A DNA stretch of 64,000 nucleotides from Bradyrhizobium diazoefficiens (lineage in GTDB: Bacteria; Pseudomonadota; Alphaproteobacteria; Rhizobiales; Xanthobacteraceae), in NCBI RefSeq assembly GCF_018131185.1, contig NZ_JAFCJE010000003.1, positions 744,001 to 808,000 on the forward strand, read 5' to 3'. The notes under the pieces are model-generated. The model saw only the letters and a list, made by a program, of their open reading frames with translations, had not been told where the DNA came from and ran no database searches. Made by a program: the position numbers and the translations under genes. Shown here piece by piece: positions 18,710 to 27,580 of the stretch (position 1 is the first letter of the stretch; every line of letters starts with the position of its first letter).

Positions 18710-19426
18710 ATGGGTACTGAACATACCGCAAAGGCTTTCGACACCGACCTCCAGGAGCTCACCCGACTGGTCGCCGAGATGGGCGGCATCGCGGAGCGCA
18801 TGATCGTCGAATCGGTCGACGCGCTGATCCGCCGCGACGTCGCGCTCGGCCAGCGCGTCGTCACCATCGACACCGAGCTCGACGCGCTGCAGAAGAAGAT
18901 CGAGGAGCGCGCCGTGCTCACCATCGCCCGCCGTCAGCCGATGGCGGTCGATCTGCGCGAGATCGTCGGCGCCATGCGCGTTGCGACCGACCTCGAGCGC
19001 ATCGGCGACCTCGCCAAGAACATGGGCAAGCGCGTCGCCGCGCTGGAGACGGATTTCCATCCGCTGAAACTGTTCCGTGGCCTGGAGCACATGACCGACC
19101 TCGTGCAGCAGCAGGTCAAGTCGGTGCTGGACGCCTACGCCGCGCACGATCTGCCGGCGGCGATGGCGGTGTGGAAGGGCGACGAGGAAGTCGACGCGAT
19201 CTGCACCTCGCTGTTCCGCGAGCTCCTCACCTACATGATGGAGGATCCGCGCAACATCTCGTTCTGCATCCATCTGATGTTCTGCGCCAAGAACATCGAG
19301 CGGATCGGCGACCACGCCACCAACATCGCCGAGACCGTGTTCTACATGATCGAGGGCCAGGCGATCACCGACAAGCGGCCGAAGGGGGACATGACCAACT
19401 TCGCCACGACGATCCCGAATAGCTGA
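18710..19426 (+). CDS. phoU: Phosphate signalling protein PhoU
   Basis: The 238-residue cytoplasmic protein consists of two homologous three-helix PhoU repeats, each with the metal-binding pattern: DLERIGDLAKNMGKR in the first and NIERIGDHATNIAE in the second. PhoU keeps PhoR in its phosphatase state when phosphate is plentiful. The ATG has GGAGACGG upstream and lies 11 bases after pstB. Confidence 0.95.
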   Translation: MGTEHTAKAFDTDLQELTRLVAEMGGIAERMIVESVDALIRRDVALGQRVVTIDTELDALQKKIEERAVLTIARRQPMAVDLREIVGAMRVATDLERIGDLAKNMGKRVAALETDFHPLKLFRGLEHMTDLVQQQVKSVLDAYAAHDLPAAMAVWKGDEEVDAICTSLFRELLTYMMEDPRNISFCIHLMFCAKNIERIGDHATNIAETVFYMIEGQAITDKRPKGDMTNFATTIPNS

Positions 19427-19449
19427 AGACCTCAAGGAGCGACGACACC

Positions 19450-20157
19450 ATGGGCGCACGCATTATGGTGGTTGAGGACGAGGAAGCTCTCACCGAGCTT
19501 CTTCGCTACAACCTCGAAGGCGACGGCTATGACGTCGAGACGGTCATGCGCGGCGACGACGCCGACACCCGCCTCAAGGAGCACATTCCCGACCTGATCG
19601 TGCTCGACTGGATGCTGCCCGGCCTGTCAGGCATCGAGCTGTGCCGCCGCCTGCGCACCCGTCCCGAGACCAAGCAACTGCCGATCATCATGCTCACCGC
19701 GCGCGGCGAGGAGAGCGAGCGCGTACGTGGCCTTGCGACCGGCGCCGACGACTACATCGTGAAGCCGTTCTCCGTGCCGGAGCTCCTGGCGCGCGTGAAG
19801 GGCCTCCTGCGGCGCGCCAGCCCCGAGCGGCTCGCCACCGTGCTCGCCTATGGCGACATCGAGCTCGACCGCGACAAGCGCCGCGTGGCGCGCTCGGGCC
19901 GGCCGATCGATCTCGGCCCGACCGAATACCGGCTGCTGGAGTTCTTCCTGGAGCATCCCGGCCGCGTGTTCTCGCGCGAGCAGCTGCTCGACAGCGTCTG
20001 GGGCCGCGACATCTACATCGACGAGCGCACCGTCGACGTCCATATCGGCCGCCTGCGCAAGCTGCTCAATCTCGGCCGCGAGCAGGACCCGATCCGCACC
20101 GTCCGCGGCGCGGGCTATGCGCTCGATGATCGCTTCGCGAAGGCGGAGCAGACGTAA
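19450..20157 (+). CDS. phoB: Phosphate-regulon response regulator PhoB
   Basis: The 235-residue OmpR-family regulator has a receiver domain with acidic pocket EDE (about 9-11), phospho-acceptor Asp in LIVLDWMLPG (about 54), Thr in MLTARG and Lys in VKPFS, and a C-terminal winged helix ending in RTVRGAGYAL. Phosphorylated by PhoR, it binds the Pho box before pstS. It closes the locus; the next gene is convergent. Confidence 0.95.
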   Translation: MGARIMVVEDEEALTELLRYNLEGDGYDVETVMRGDDADTRLKEHIPDLIVLDWMLPGLSGIELCRRLRTRPETKQLPIIMLTARGEESERVRGLATGADDYIVKPFSVPELLARVKGLLRRASPERLATVLAYGDIELDRDKRRVARSGRPIDLGPTEYRLLEFFLEHPGRVFSREQLLDSVWGRDIYIDERTVDVHIGRLRKLLNLGREQDPIRTVRGAGYALDDRFAKAEQT

Positions 20158-20199
20158 GGGGCAGGAGGGGTGGCCTAGCGAGCTGCCGCCACGTATCGG

Positions 20200-20346
20200 T
20201 GTCGTCCCGGACAAGCGTCAGCGCAGATCCGGGACCCATAACCACGGCAAGTGATTGCTACGCGAAAACGGTAACTCCGAGTCCCCGTAACCACATCTTG
20301 CGGTGGCTATGGGTCCCGGATCTGCGCGCGCTTGTCCGGGACGACA
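20200..20346. repeat. Long palindromic repeat (family B)
   Basis: Its arms start TGTCGTCCCGGACAAGCG and end CGCTTGTCCGGGACGACA. Inner arms GGGACCCATA and TATGGGTCCC continue the pairing, so nearly the whole unit can fold. It separates the convergent phoB and gcrA. Confidence 0.88.
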
Positions 20347-20408
20347 TCGGATGTGTTGAGGCGCCGTCGCCGACGGCTGCCGTTCCTACAATGAGCTATT
20401 CCCGCTAC

Positions 20409-20921
20409 TTACCGCGTGCTCGGCTTGGCCGGTGCACGACGGCGGTCCGCTGCGGGCTGATACGCCACGCGCGAGTGCTGGGCGCAATAGGGCAGGCCGG
20501 AGAGCGCCTTGCCGCCGCAGAAGAAGAAATCCGGGCTCGAGGGATCGCCGACCGGCCAGTGGCAGGTCGCCTCGTTCAGCTCCAGCAGCGACAGCCGCTG
20601 GCTCATCGGCACCACGTTGTCGTAGGTGACCGGTTCGGCCTCCACTTCGACCTCGAAGGCCTGCGCCAGCGCGGTGTTGCCGCGCGCAATGGGGCGGGTC
20701 ACCCGCATCATGTGCTGCGCGGGACGCGCCTTGCGCGGCCGGGGTGCTGCCGATGAAGGGCTTTTGGCACGGCCGGACAGACCGAGCCTGTGCACTTTGC
20801 CGATCACGGCATTGCGGGTCACATTGCCGAGCTCTGCTGCGATCTGGCTGGCCGAAAGTCCGGCCTCCCAGAGCTTTTTCAGCTGCTCGACGCGATCATC
20901 GGACCAGGTCAAAACCGTCAT
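20409..20921 (-). CDS. gcrA: Cell-cycle regulator GcrA
   Basis: The 170-residue protein has the N-terminal GcrA DNA-binding region (TWSDDRVEQLKKLW ... SQIAAELGNVTRNAVIGKVHRLGL) and the C-terminal part NEATCHWPVGDP with Cys residues. GcrA binds sigma70-RNA polymerase and activates promoters carrying methylated GANTC sites in alphaproteobacteria. The ATG at 20921 follows GGGAAAGGG and is preferred over one nine codons upstream because it begins exactly at the family's MTVLTW. A cluster of GANTC sites lies upstream. Confidence 0.94.
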   Translation of the reverse strand: MTVLTWSDDRVEQLKKLWEAGLSASQIAAELGNVTRNAVIGKVHRLGLSGRAKSPSSAAPRPRKARPAQHMMRVTRPIARGNTALAQAFEVEVEAEPVTYDNVVPMSQRLSLLELNEATCHWPVGDPSSPDFFFCGGKALSGLPYCAQHSRVAYQPAADRRRAPAKPSTR

Positions 20922-21062
20922 TGCACCCTTTCCCTCGCTGCCGGCCAACCATCCTGGGGCCTTGCAGCGAATGCCTAAGCCTTCAAAAACCCGTGTCGTC
21001 AGAATCCCTTAAGGCTCGCCGGGCGCGCCACTGACGCCCGAACGTTTACGCCGGTACATGAG

Positions 21063-21214
21063 GACTCTTGGGATCAGAACCGCTGCACGAGATGTCGTAT
21101 CTGACAATCCAAACGCTACAATATGGCGTGACTCCCGCGCAAGAGTCCGCCGACTCGCTTCCACATGTTCCGTGGTGAAAACCCGCGAAATCGGCACCGC
21201 AAGACTACGGATTC
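21063..21214. promoter_or_regulatory. Cluster of five GANTC sites between gcrA and argD
   Basis: GANTC sites start at 21063, 21130, 21143, 21152 and 21210. This is far denser than expected by chance in such GC-rich DNA. These are CcrM methylation sites, and GcrA uses methylated GANTC, so the cluster may make gcrA (or argD) expression cell-cycle dependent. Confidence 0.55.
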
Positions 21215-21242
21215 AGCGTTTCCCGAGGCTTTCCCAGCGGCA

Positions 21243-21302
21243 TTGACACCCGTCTTGCCAGGCATAAGATAGTCGCGCGTGCCGCCCTTAAAAGGCGGCA
21301 CG
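21243..21302 (+). promoter_or_regulatory. Candidate argD promoter followed by a 5'-terminal hairpin
   Basis: TTGACA (21243-21248) and TAAGAT (21265-21270) are 16 bases apart. The predicted transcript then starts with a perfect 9-bp stem CGTGCCGCC-CTTAAAA-GGCGGCACG (21278-21302), trailed by TTTCGTTTT. It may be a stabilising 5' hairpin or an attenuator; it could also be the terminator of an unseen short transcript. Confidence 0.55.
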
Positions 21303-21378
21303 TTTCGTTTTCCGGGCCGGTCGATGGTGCGTTGCCCAATGCGCGCGTCACACCGTCCGCAACATTCAAGTGGCCGTC

Positions 21379-22587
21379 ATGACTAACAGCGCAGCGCCGC
21401 ATTTGCTCCCCGTTTTCGCCAGGGCCGACCTCGGTTTCGAACGCGGCGAAGGCTGCTGGCTGATCGCGACCAATGGCGAGCGCTATCTCGATTTCACCTC
21501 GGGCGTCGCCGTGAATGCGCTCGGCCATTGCCACCCGCATCTAACCAAGGCGCTGCAGGAGCAGGCGACGAAGCTGTGGCACATGTCGAACCTGTTCCAG
21601 AGCCCGGACGGCGAGAAGCTCGCCGTGCGCCTGTGCAACGAGAGCTTCGCGGACTTCGTGTTCTTCTGCAATTCCGGCGCCGAAGCGCTGGAGGGCGTGA
21701 TCAAGCTGGTCCGCCATCATCACTTCTCCAAGGGCCATCCCGAGCGCTACCGCATCATCACCTTCGAAGGCGCCTTCCATGGCCGCACCCTGGCGACCCT
21801 CGCAGCGACCGGCTCTGCGAAATATCTCGAAGGTTTCGGCCCGCCGATGGATGGTTTCGACCAGGTCCCGCATGGTGACCTCGACGCCGTCAAGAAGGCG
21901 ATCGGGCCCGACACCGCCGGCATCCTGATCGAGCCGATCCAGGGCGAGGGCGGCGTGCGCGCCGCGACGCCGGCCTTCCTCAAGGCGCTGCGCCAGCTCT
22001 GCGACGACAAGGGCCTGCTGCTCGCCTTCGACGAGGTGCAGACCGGCATGGGCCGCACGGGAGATCTCTTCGCCTATCGCCGCACCGGCGTCACACCCGA
22101 CGTGATGTCGCTGGCCAAGGCGCTCGGCGGCGGCTTCCCGATCGGCGCGGTGCTGGCGACGGCGGAAGCGGCTTCCGGCATGGGACCCGGTTCGCACGGC
22201 TCGACCTTCGGCGGCAATCCGCTGGCGATCTCGGCGGCCAACGCCGTGCTCGACGTCATGCTCGAGCCCGGCTTCTTCGACCACGTGCAGAAAATGTCGC
22301 TGCTGCTCAAGCAGAAGCTCGCCTCCGTGATCGACCGTCACCCCGATGTCGTCAGCGAAGTGCGCGGCGAGGGCCTCCTGGTCGGCATCAAGGCCGTGGT
22401 GCCGTCGGGCGATCTCGTGGCTGCCTTGCGTGGTGAAAAGCTGCTCACGGTCGGCGCGGGCGACAATGTCGTGCGCTTCCTGCCGCCTCTGATCGTCACT
22501 GAAGCCGAGATCGAGGACAGCGTCGTCAGGCTCGAGCGCGCCTGCGCTGCGATCTCGTCCAGCCAGACCAAGCGGGCGGCAAGCTGA
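21379..22587 (+). CDS. argD: Acetylornithine aminotransferase
   Basis: The 402-residue class III PLP aminotransferase makes N-acetylornithine in arginine synthesis and can also act in the lysine pathway. Visible are the substrate-pocket run [12 protein letters not shown], the PLP-phosphate segment NSGAEALEG, the Asp in [14 protein letters not shown] and the PLP Lys in [13 protein letters not shown]. The ATG was chosen over a GTG 9 bases upstream by family length. Its stop overlaps the argF start by one base. Confidence 0.94.
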   Translation: MTNSAAPHLLPVFARADLGFERGEGCWLIATNGERYLDFTSGVAVNALGHCHPHLTKALQEQATKLWHMSNLFQSPDGEKLAVRLCNESFADFVFFCNSGAEALEGVIKLVRHHHFSKGHPERYRIITFEGAFHGRTLATLAATGSAKYLEGFGPPMDGFDQVPHGDLDAVKKAIGPDTAGILIEPIQGEGGVRAATPAFLKALRQLCDDKGLLLAFDEVQTGMGRTGDLFAYRRTGVTPDVMSLAKALGGGFPIGAVLATAEAASGMGPGSHGSTFGGNPLAISAANAVLDVMLEPGFFDHVQKMSLLLKQKLASVIDRHPDVVSEVRGEGLLVGIKAVVPSGDLVAALRGEKLLTVGAGDNVVRFLPPLIVTEAEIEDSVVRLERACAAISSSQTKRAAS

Positions 22588-23510
22588 TGAGCAAGTCGCC
22601 GAAACATTTCCTCGACATCAACGAGCTCCCGCTGTCGGAGCTCAAGCGCATGCTCGCCGCATCCTCCGCCATGAAGGCGAAGCAGAAGGCGCAGCAGCCG
22701 GTCAAGCCGCTCGAAGGCAAGACGCTGGCGATGATCTTCGAGCGTCCCTCGACGCGGACGCGGGTGTCGTTCGACGTCGCCATGCGCCAGCTCGGCGGCG
22801 AGCCCATCATGCTCACCGGCGCCGAGATGCAGCTCGGGCGCGGCGAGACCATCGCCGACACCGCGCGCGTGCTGTCGCGCTACGTCGACGCCATCATGAT
22901 CCGCATCCTCAATCACGAGGCGCTGCTGGAGCTTGCGGCCAACGCCACCGTGCCCGTCATCAACGGCCTGACGCGGCGCTCGCATCCCTGCCAGGTGATG
23001 GCCGACCTCATGACCTATGAGGAGCATCGCGGCCCGATCGAGGGCAAGACGGTCGCCTGGACCGGCGACGACAACAACGTGCTGGCCTCCTGGGCCCACG
23101 CCGCCGAGCGCTTCAAGTTCCAGCTCAACGTCGCAACGCCGCCCGAGCTCGCGCCGAAAAAGGCGATGCGCGACTTCATCAAGACGACCGGCGCGCCGAT
23201 CGTGCTCGGCACCGATCCGGAAGCCGCCGTGCGCGGCGCCGATTGCGTCGTCACCGACACCTGGGTGTCGATGGGCGACAAGGAGGGCGAGCACCGCCAC
23301 AACGTGCTCAAGCCCTACCAGGTCAACGGCAAGCTGATGTCGCTGGCCAAGCCCGACGCGCTGTTCATGCACTGCCTGCCCGCCCATCGCGGCGAGGAGG
23401 TCACCGATGAAGTGATCGACGGCCCGCAATCGGTTGTGTTCGACGAGGCCGAAAACCGCCTGCACGCGCAGAAGGGGATTTTGGCCTGGTGCTTTGATGC
23501 GGTGAAGTAA
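22587..23510 (+). CDS. argF: Ornithine carbamoyltransferase
   Basis: The 307-residue anabolic OTCase joins carbamoyl phosphate and ornithine to citrulline. Carbamoyl-phosphate motif FERPSTRTR (about residues 50-58), the HPCQ motif [10 protein letters not shown], and the ornithine-site motif [11 protein letters not shown] are all intact. The start overlaps the argD stop (TGATG), giving a two-gene arginine operon. Confidence 0.96.
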   Translation: MSKSPKHFLDINELPLSELKRMLAASSAMKAKQKAQQPVKPLEGKTLAMIFERPSTRTRVSFDVAMRQLGGEPIMLTGAEMQLGRGETIADTARVLSRYVDAIMIRILNHEALLELAANATVPVINGLTRRSHPCQVMADLMTYEEHRGPIEGKTVAWTGDDNNVLASWAHAAERFKFQLNVATPPELAPKKAMRDFIKTTGAPIVLGTDPEAAVRGADCVVTDTWVSMGDKEGEHRHNVLKPYQVNGKLMSLAKPDALFMHCLPAHRGEEVTDEVIDGPQSVVFDEAENRLHAQKGILAWCFDAVK

Positions 23511-23542
23511 TCCGTGGCGAGGGCGACCGCGCCACCCTCCGC

Positions 23543-23695
23543 CGTCGTCCCGGACAAGCGCGCCAAAAGCGCGCGACGATCCGGGACCCATAGCCACAGG
23601 ACGTGATTTGGCGAGGACTCGCGGTTGCCAGCTCGCGCCACACCTGACCCTGTGGGTATGGATCCCGGATCAGCGCTCGCTTGTCCGGGACGACA
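23543..23695. repeat. Long palindromic repeat (family B)
   Basis: The ends CGTCGTCCCGGACAAGCG and CGCTTGTCCGGGACGACA are complementary, with inner GATCCGGGACCCATA and GTATGGATCCCGGATC. It lies between argF and hslO. Confidence 0.87.
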
Positions 23696-23792
23696 CCGAG
23701 TTTGCTGTAGCGATGTGCAACCCACTCGCATCCGGAACACGCCGTCCCGCGCCCCCTTCCATTTCCCGACCTCCGACCCCAGATAGACCGCC

Positions 23793-24812
23793 ATGGTTTC
23801 CCAATCTCCTGACATGAAAGCCGGGCCCGAAGGCCCGGTCCGCGCACCATCGGCGGTTTCGATCGATGACGCCGTGCTGCCCTACGAGGTCGATGCGCTC
23901 GACGTGCGCGGTCGCCTGGTGCGGCTTGGCCCGGCGCTCGACGAGATCCTGACCAAGCACGACTATCCCGCGCCGGTCGGCAAGCTGCTCGGCGAGGCTA
24001 TCGTGCTGACGACGCTGCTCGGCACGGCGCTGAAATTCGACGGCCGCTTCATTCTGCAGGCCCAGACCGACGGCCCGGTGTCGTTCCTGGTCGTCGACTA
24101 CATGGCGCCGGATCGCCTGCGCGCCTATGCGCGCTTTGACGCCGCGCGTCTCGGCGAGGCCAGGGAATCTGGCATGAATTCCGGCGCGCTGCTCGGCCGC
24201 GGTCATCTCGCCATGACCATCGACCAGGGGCCCGACATGAGCCGCTACCAGGGCCTCGTCGCGCTCGATGGCGGCAGCCTGGAGGACGCCGCCCACGAAT
24301 ATTTCCTGCGCTCCGAGCAGATCCCGACGCGCGTGCGCCTCGCGGTCGGCGAGGAGTGGCGCTCGAGCGACGGCGGCAAGCATCGCTGGCGCGCCGGCGG
24401 CATGCTGATGCAGTTTCTGCCGAAGGCGCCGGAGCGCGCTCGGCAGGCCGATCTGCATCCCGGCGACGCCCCGGATGGCGTCGAGGTGCACAGCGTCACT
24501 GAAGACGACGCGTGGGTCGAAGCGCGCTCGCTGATCGAGACGGTCGAAGACGTCGAGCTGATCGATCCCGAGCTCTCCGGCGAACGCCTGCTGTTCCGCC
24601 TGTTCCACGAGCGCGGCGTGCGCGTGTTCAAGCCACAGGTCCTCAAGGCGCAGTGCTCGTGCTCGCGCAATGCCGTCGCCTCGATGCTCAAGAGCTTCTC
24701 GCCCGACGATCGCGCCGCGATGGTCAAGGACGACAAGGTCGTCGTCACCTGCGAGTTCTGCAGCTCGGTGTACGATTTCACGCCGGATGAAGCGGGTGTC
24801 GAAGACGCGTAG
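23793..24812 (+). CDS. hslO: Redox-regulated chaperone Hsp33
   Basis: The 339-residue cytoplasmic holdase is switched on by oxidation. The N-terminal core is followed by a C-terminal zinc switch with CSC (about residue 289-291) and CEFC (about 321-324), the four Cys that release zinc on disulfide formation. Two longer N-terminal starts are possible; the ATG used gives a leader of about 25 residues compared with E. coli. It follows argF after a palindromic repeat and is likely transcribed on its own. Confidence 0.93.
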   Translation: MVSQSPDMKAGPEGPVRAPSAVSIDDAVLPYEVDALDVRGRLVRLGPALDEILTKHDYPAPVGKLLGEAIVLTTLLGTALKFDGRFILQAQTDGPVSFLVVDYMAPDRLRAYARFDAARLGEARESGMNSGALLGRGHLAMTIDQGPDMSRYQGLVALDGGSLEDAAHEYFLRSEQIPTRVRLAVGEEWRSSDGGKHRWRAGGMLMQFLPKAPERARQADLHPGDAPDGVEVHSVTEDDAWVEARSLIETVEDVELIDPELSGERLLFRLFHERGVRVFKPQVLKAQCSCSRNAVASMLKSFSPDDRAAMVKDDKVVVTCEFCSSVYDFTPDEAGVEDA

Positions 24813-24820
24813 CGAGCTCG

Positions 24821-24890
24821 CGTAGGGTGGGCAAAGCGACTTGTCCGCCGTAGCTCGAAGAGCGAAGGCGGAAGCGGGCCCACGTCCCTG
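24821..24890. repeat. Palindromic repeat (family C, partial)
   Basis: The unit begins GTAGGGTGGGCAAAGCG and contains an inner hairpin CTTGTCCGCC...GGCGGAAG before GGGCCCACGTCCC. It lacks the usual closing CCCACCCTAC arm, so it looks like a degraded copy. Confidence 0.6.
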
Positions 24891-24899
24891 AAATCGTGA

Positions 24900-25600
24900 A
24901 AGATGGGTGGACACCTCGCCTGTGTCGGCCTCTGTCAATCCACTCGCGCGAAAATATTCCACTTTACCGAAATTCGGTTTCGGCGTATGTGTCGCCCATC
25001 CCGGCTCACTCAAGAGGGGCGATCATGAGGTCGTCATTTTCGCGAGCCGGGTCTGCGGTGGACGCGGCAGCGTCGGCGCGAGAGGTGCGGGCAGGGCGGG
25101 TAGTCCCCGTGAGCTCGTAACCGCGTGCGGACGACGGCGCTGCCAGGCTTCGTCTCGCCTGTAAGTTCTCAGCTCCGTCGACAGGGCTGGGAATACTGCG
25201 GCGACATGGCGGGCCGTGCGTACGGCAAAACCGTGTGGTCCTGGCCGTCGTTGCCACGGTCAAGTCGTTCGAAGATGCGTGCGAGCCCAACCGGGCGGAC
25301 GGCATTATCCAATTCGGACGGCGAGGGAGGCCAGAGGAAAGTTCGGCTCCCGGGAGAGCACGGCATAAGCCGTCCGACCATCGCGCAGGGAAGGCCGAGT
25401 GATCGGCACCACCTGTATGCTGCTGTGCGGTTCTTTTTGCGCGTGCATTTCGCGCAGCGGACCGCGGGTGCCTGTCGGCACCCGGCCTTCCCTGTGCCCT
25501 CTTGGACAAGAGGGTGAGAGATGAAGCAAAGCTCGGGCGAATTCAGCCGCGAGGCTGCGAAGGCGTGTCTGTGAGTCGAGGTGCCTGTCACAAACTCGAC
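24900..25600. repeat. Gene-free stretch, probable non-coding interspersed repeat
   Basis: About 700 bases have open frames on both strands, none with a start, codon pattern or domain that convinces. Translations such as GTGKAGCR and DGQDHTVLPYA recall peptides seen as spurious hypothetical proteins in many Bradyrhizobium genomes. This is from memory and unverified. It is flanked by two family C palindromes. Confidence 0.45.
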
Positions 25601-25603
25601 GTC

Positions 25604-25699
25604 GTAGGGTGGGCAAAGGCGCTCTTGCGCCGTGCCCACGATCTCTCTCGGTCGCTAAAGATACGTGGGCACGGTGCTTCGCGCCTTTGCCTACCCTAC
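25604..25699. repeat. Palindromic repeat (family C)
   Basis: Outer arms GTAGGGTGGGCAAAGGCG and CGCCTTTGCCTACCCTAC pair, with inner GTGCCCACG and CGTGGGCAC. It lies at the 3' end of apaG. Confidence 0.85.
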
Positions 25700-25723
25700 G
25701 GCACCTGCAAAACCGGCACCGCC

Positions 25724-26116
25724 CTAATTCAGCACCCGCTTGCTGTCCGGGCTGTCCAGCGAAAATGCGGGAACGTCGATCTCGAAGCGCTCGCCGCTTT
25801 CGGTGACCATCTGGTAGCGGCCGGTCATGAAGCCGGAGGCGGTCGAGAGCGGCACGCCCGAGGTGTATTCGAAGCGCTCGCCGGGGCCCAGGATCGGCTG
25901 CTCGCCGACCACGCCCTCGCCCTTCACCTCCTGCTGGCGGCCGGAGGCGTCGGTGATGATCCAGTGCCGCGTCTTGAGCTGCACGGTCTCCTCGCCGGAA
26001 TTGGTGATGACGATGGTGTAGGACCAGAAGTAGCGCGAACGGTCGGCCGACGACTGCTCCGGAACAAAGTTCGGCTCGACGGTCACTTCAATCTGGCGGG
26101 TCACGGCGCGGTACAT
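25724..26116 (-). CDS. apaG: ApaG protein
   Basis: The 130-residue protein is a single ApaG domain of fibronectin-III-like fold. It shows YFWSYTIVITNSGEETVQL (about residues 30-48), RHWIITDASG and GVVGEQPILGPGERFEYTSG, the conserved core. Its molecular role is still unclear; in enterobacteria it is linked to Co2+ resistance and nucleotide handling. The ATG at 26116 gives the usual MYRAVTR start; one 12 bases upstream is also in frame. It is divergent from opgC. Confidence 0.94.
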   Translation of the reverse strand: MYRAVTRQIEVTVEPNFVPEQSSADRSRYFWSYTIVITNSGEETVQLKTRHWIITDASGRQQEVKGEGVVGEQPILGPGERFEYTSGVPLSTASGFMTGRYQMVTESGERFEIDVPAFSLDSPDSKRVLN

Positions 26117-26323
26117 GGCTGCTACCATACCGAAATCCCGCTCCGGAACCAAACGCTGCGGGCCGCCTGGCGACATCGTCCCGCCAGAATTCAGAGGAAA
26201 TGACACCCTCGGAAAACATTCCAAGGCAAGCACCCCCTGCTGATCCGGCCGCTTTGCGAGATGACGACCGGACCGGTACACTCCTTGACACGTCGCGATT
26301 TGCGGAAGGGTTTTTGACCCCCG

Positions 26324-27580
26324 ATGACCATTGCCGACCAAGTGACGGGACAGACGATCGCGGGAACCGCGGGTGCCAAGCCCGCGGGGACCAGGCCGCG
26401 CGTGAGGGCGCCGGCGATCACGCTGCCCGCCATCGGCGAGCGTGAGCTCCGGCTCGACCTGTTCCGCGGGCTGGCGCTGTGGCTGATCTTCATCGACCAT
26501 CTGCCGGCCAGCCTGTTGACGTGGTTCACGATCCGCAACTACGGCTTCAGCGACGCCACCGAGATCTTCATCTTCATCTCCGGCTACACCGCGGCCTTCG
26601 TCTACGGAAGGGCGATGCTGGAGAGCGGCGTCCTCATCGCCACCGCGCGCATCCTGCGCCGGGTCTGGCAGATCTATGTCGCCCACGTCTTCCTGTTCAC
26701 GATCTTCCTCGCCGAAATCTCCTATGTCGCGACCAGGTTCGAGAACCCGCTCTACACCGAAGAGATGGGTATCATGGACTTCCTCAAGCATCCGGACGTC
26801 ACCATCGTGCAGGCGCTGCTCCTGCGCTTCCGTCCCGTCAACATGGACGTGCTGCCGCTCTACATCGTGCTGATGCTGGCGCTGCCCTTGATCCTGTGGT
26901 CGATGAAGTGGCGACCCGACGTCACCCTCGGCCTCTCGGTCGTACTCTACGCGGTGACCTGGGAGTACGATCTTTATCTTTCGGCCTATCCGAACGGCTT
27001 CTGGGCCTTCAATCCTTTTGCCTGGCAATTGCTGTTCGTGTTCGGTGCATGGTGCGCGCTCGGAGGTGCGCGGCGCATGTCCCGTATCCTGTCGTCACGC
27101 GTCACGATGTGGATGGCGATCGCCTATCTCGTCGCGGCGTTCTACGTGACGCTGACCTGGTACGTGCCGCAGCTCTCCCAGTTCATGCCGAAGCGCATCG
27201 AGCAATGGATGTATCCGATCAACAAGACCGATCTCGACGTGCTGCGCTTCACGCACTTCCTGGCGCTGGCCGCGCTTACCGTGCGCTTCCTGCCCCGGGA
27301 TTGGCCGGGCTTGAAATCGCGTTGGCTGCGACCATTGATTCTATGTGGCCAGCATTCGCTCGAGATCTTCTGCCTCGGCGTCTTCCTGGCCTTTGCGGGC
27401 CATTTCATCCTCGCCGAAGTCTCCGGCGGGGCGGCCATGCATGCGTTGATTAGTCTCTCCGGGGTCCTGATCATGTGGGGCGTGGCGTGGGTGATTTCGT
27501 GGTACAAGCGGGTGGCTGACAAGAGCGGTGCGAAAACCAAGAACGCCGTCGGCAATGCCGATCTGGCGGGAGGGGGCTGA
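26324..27580 (+). CDS. opgC: OpgC-like membrane acyltransferase
   Basis: This 418-residue inner membrane protein has about ten hydrophobic segments and the OpgC/acyltransferase-3 pattern: LRLDLFRGLALWLIFIDHLP (about residues 42-61) with the key His, then TEIFIFISGYTAAFVYG. OpgC proteins transfer succinyl or similar acyl groups to periplasmic glucans. The stop overlaps the start of a secreted SGNH gene, and a second SGNH gene follows. That coupling suggests an acyl-modification unit for an envelope glycan. The glycan and acyl group are unknown. Confidence 0.85.
   Translation: MTIADQVTGQTIAGTAGAKPAGTRPRVRAPAITLPAIGERELRLDLFRGLALWLIFIDHLPASLLTWFTIRNYGFSDATEIFIFISGYTAAFVYGRAMLESGVLIATARILRRVWQIYVAHVFLFTIFLAEISYVATRFENPLYTEEMGIMDFLKHPDVTIVQALLLRFRPVNMDVLPLYIVLMLALPLILWSMKWRPDVTLGLSVVLYAVTWEYDLYLSAYPNGFWAFNPFAWQLLFVFGAWCALGGARRMSRILSSRVTMWMAIAYLVAAFYVTLTWYVPQLSQFMPKRIEQWMYPINKTDLDVLRFTHFLALAALTVRFLPRDWPGLKSRWLRPLILCGQHSLEIFCLGVFLAFAGHFILAEVSGGAAMHALISLSGVLIMWGVAWVISWYKRVADKSGAKTKNAVGNADLAGGG

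Noticed and set aside
20949-21060. CtrA binding site near gcrA
   Set aside because: Only single TTAA is seen; the TTAA-N7-TTAA pair is absent.
25006-25639. Possible genes of 130-170 codons on both strands
   Set aside because: No domain, poor starts, and the peptide style of spurious Bradyrhizobium annotations; treated as repeat DNA.
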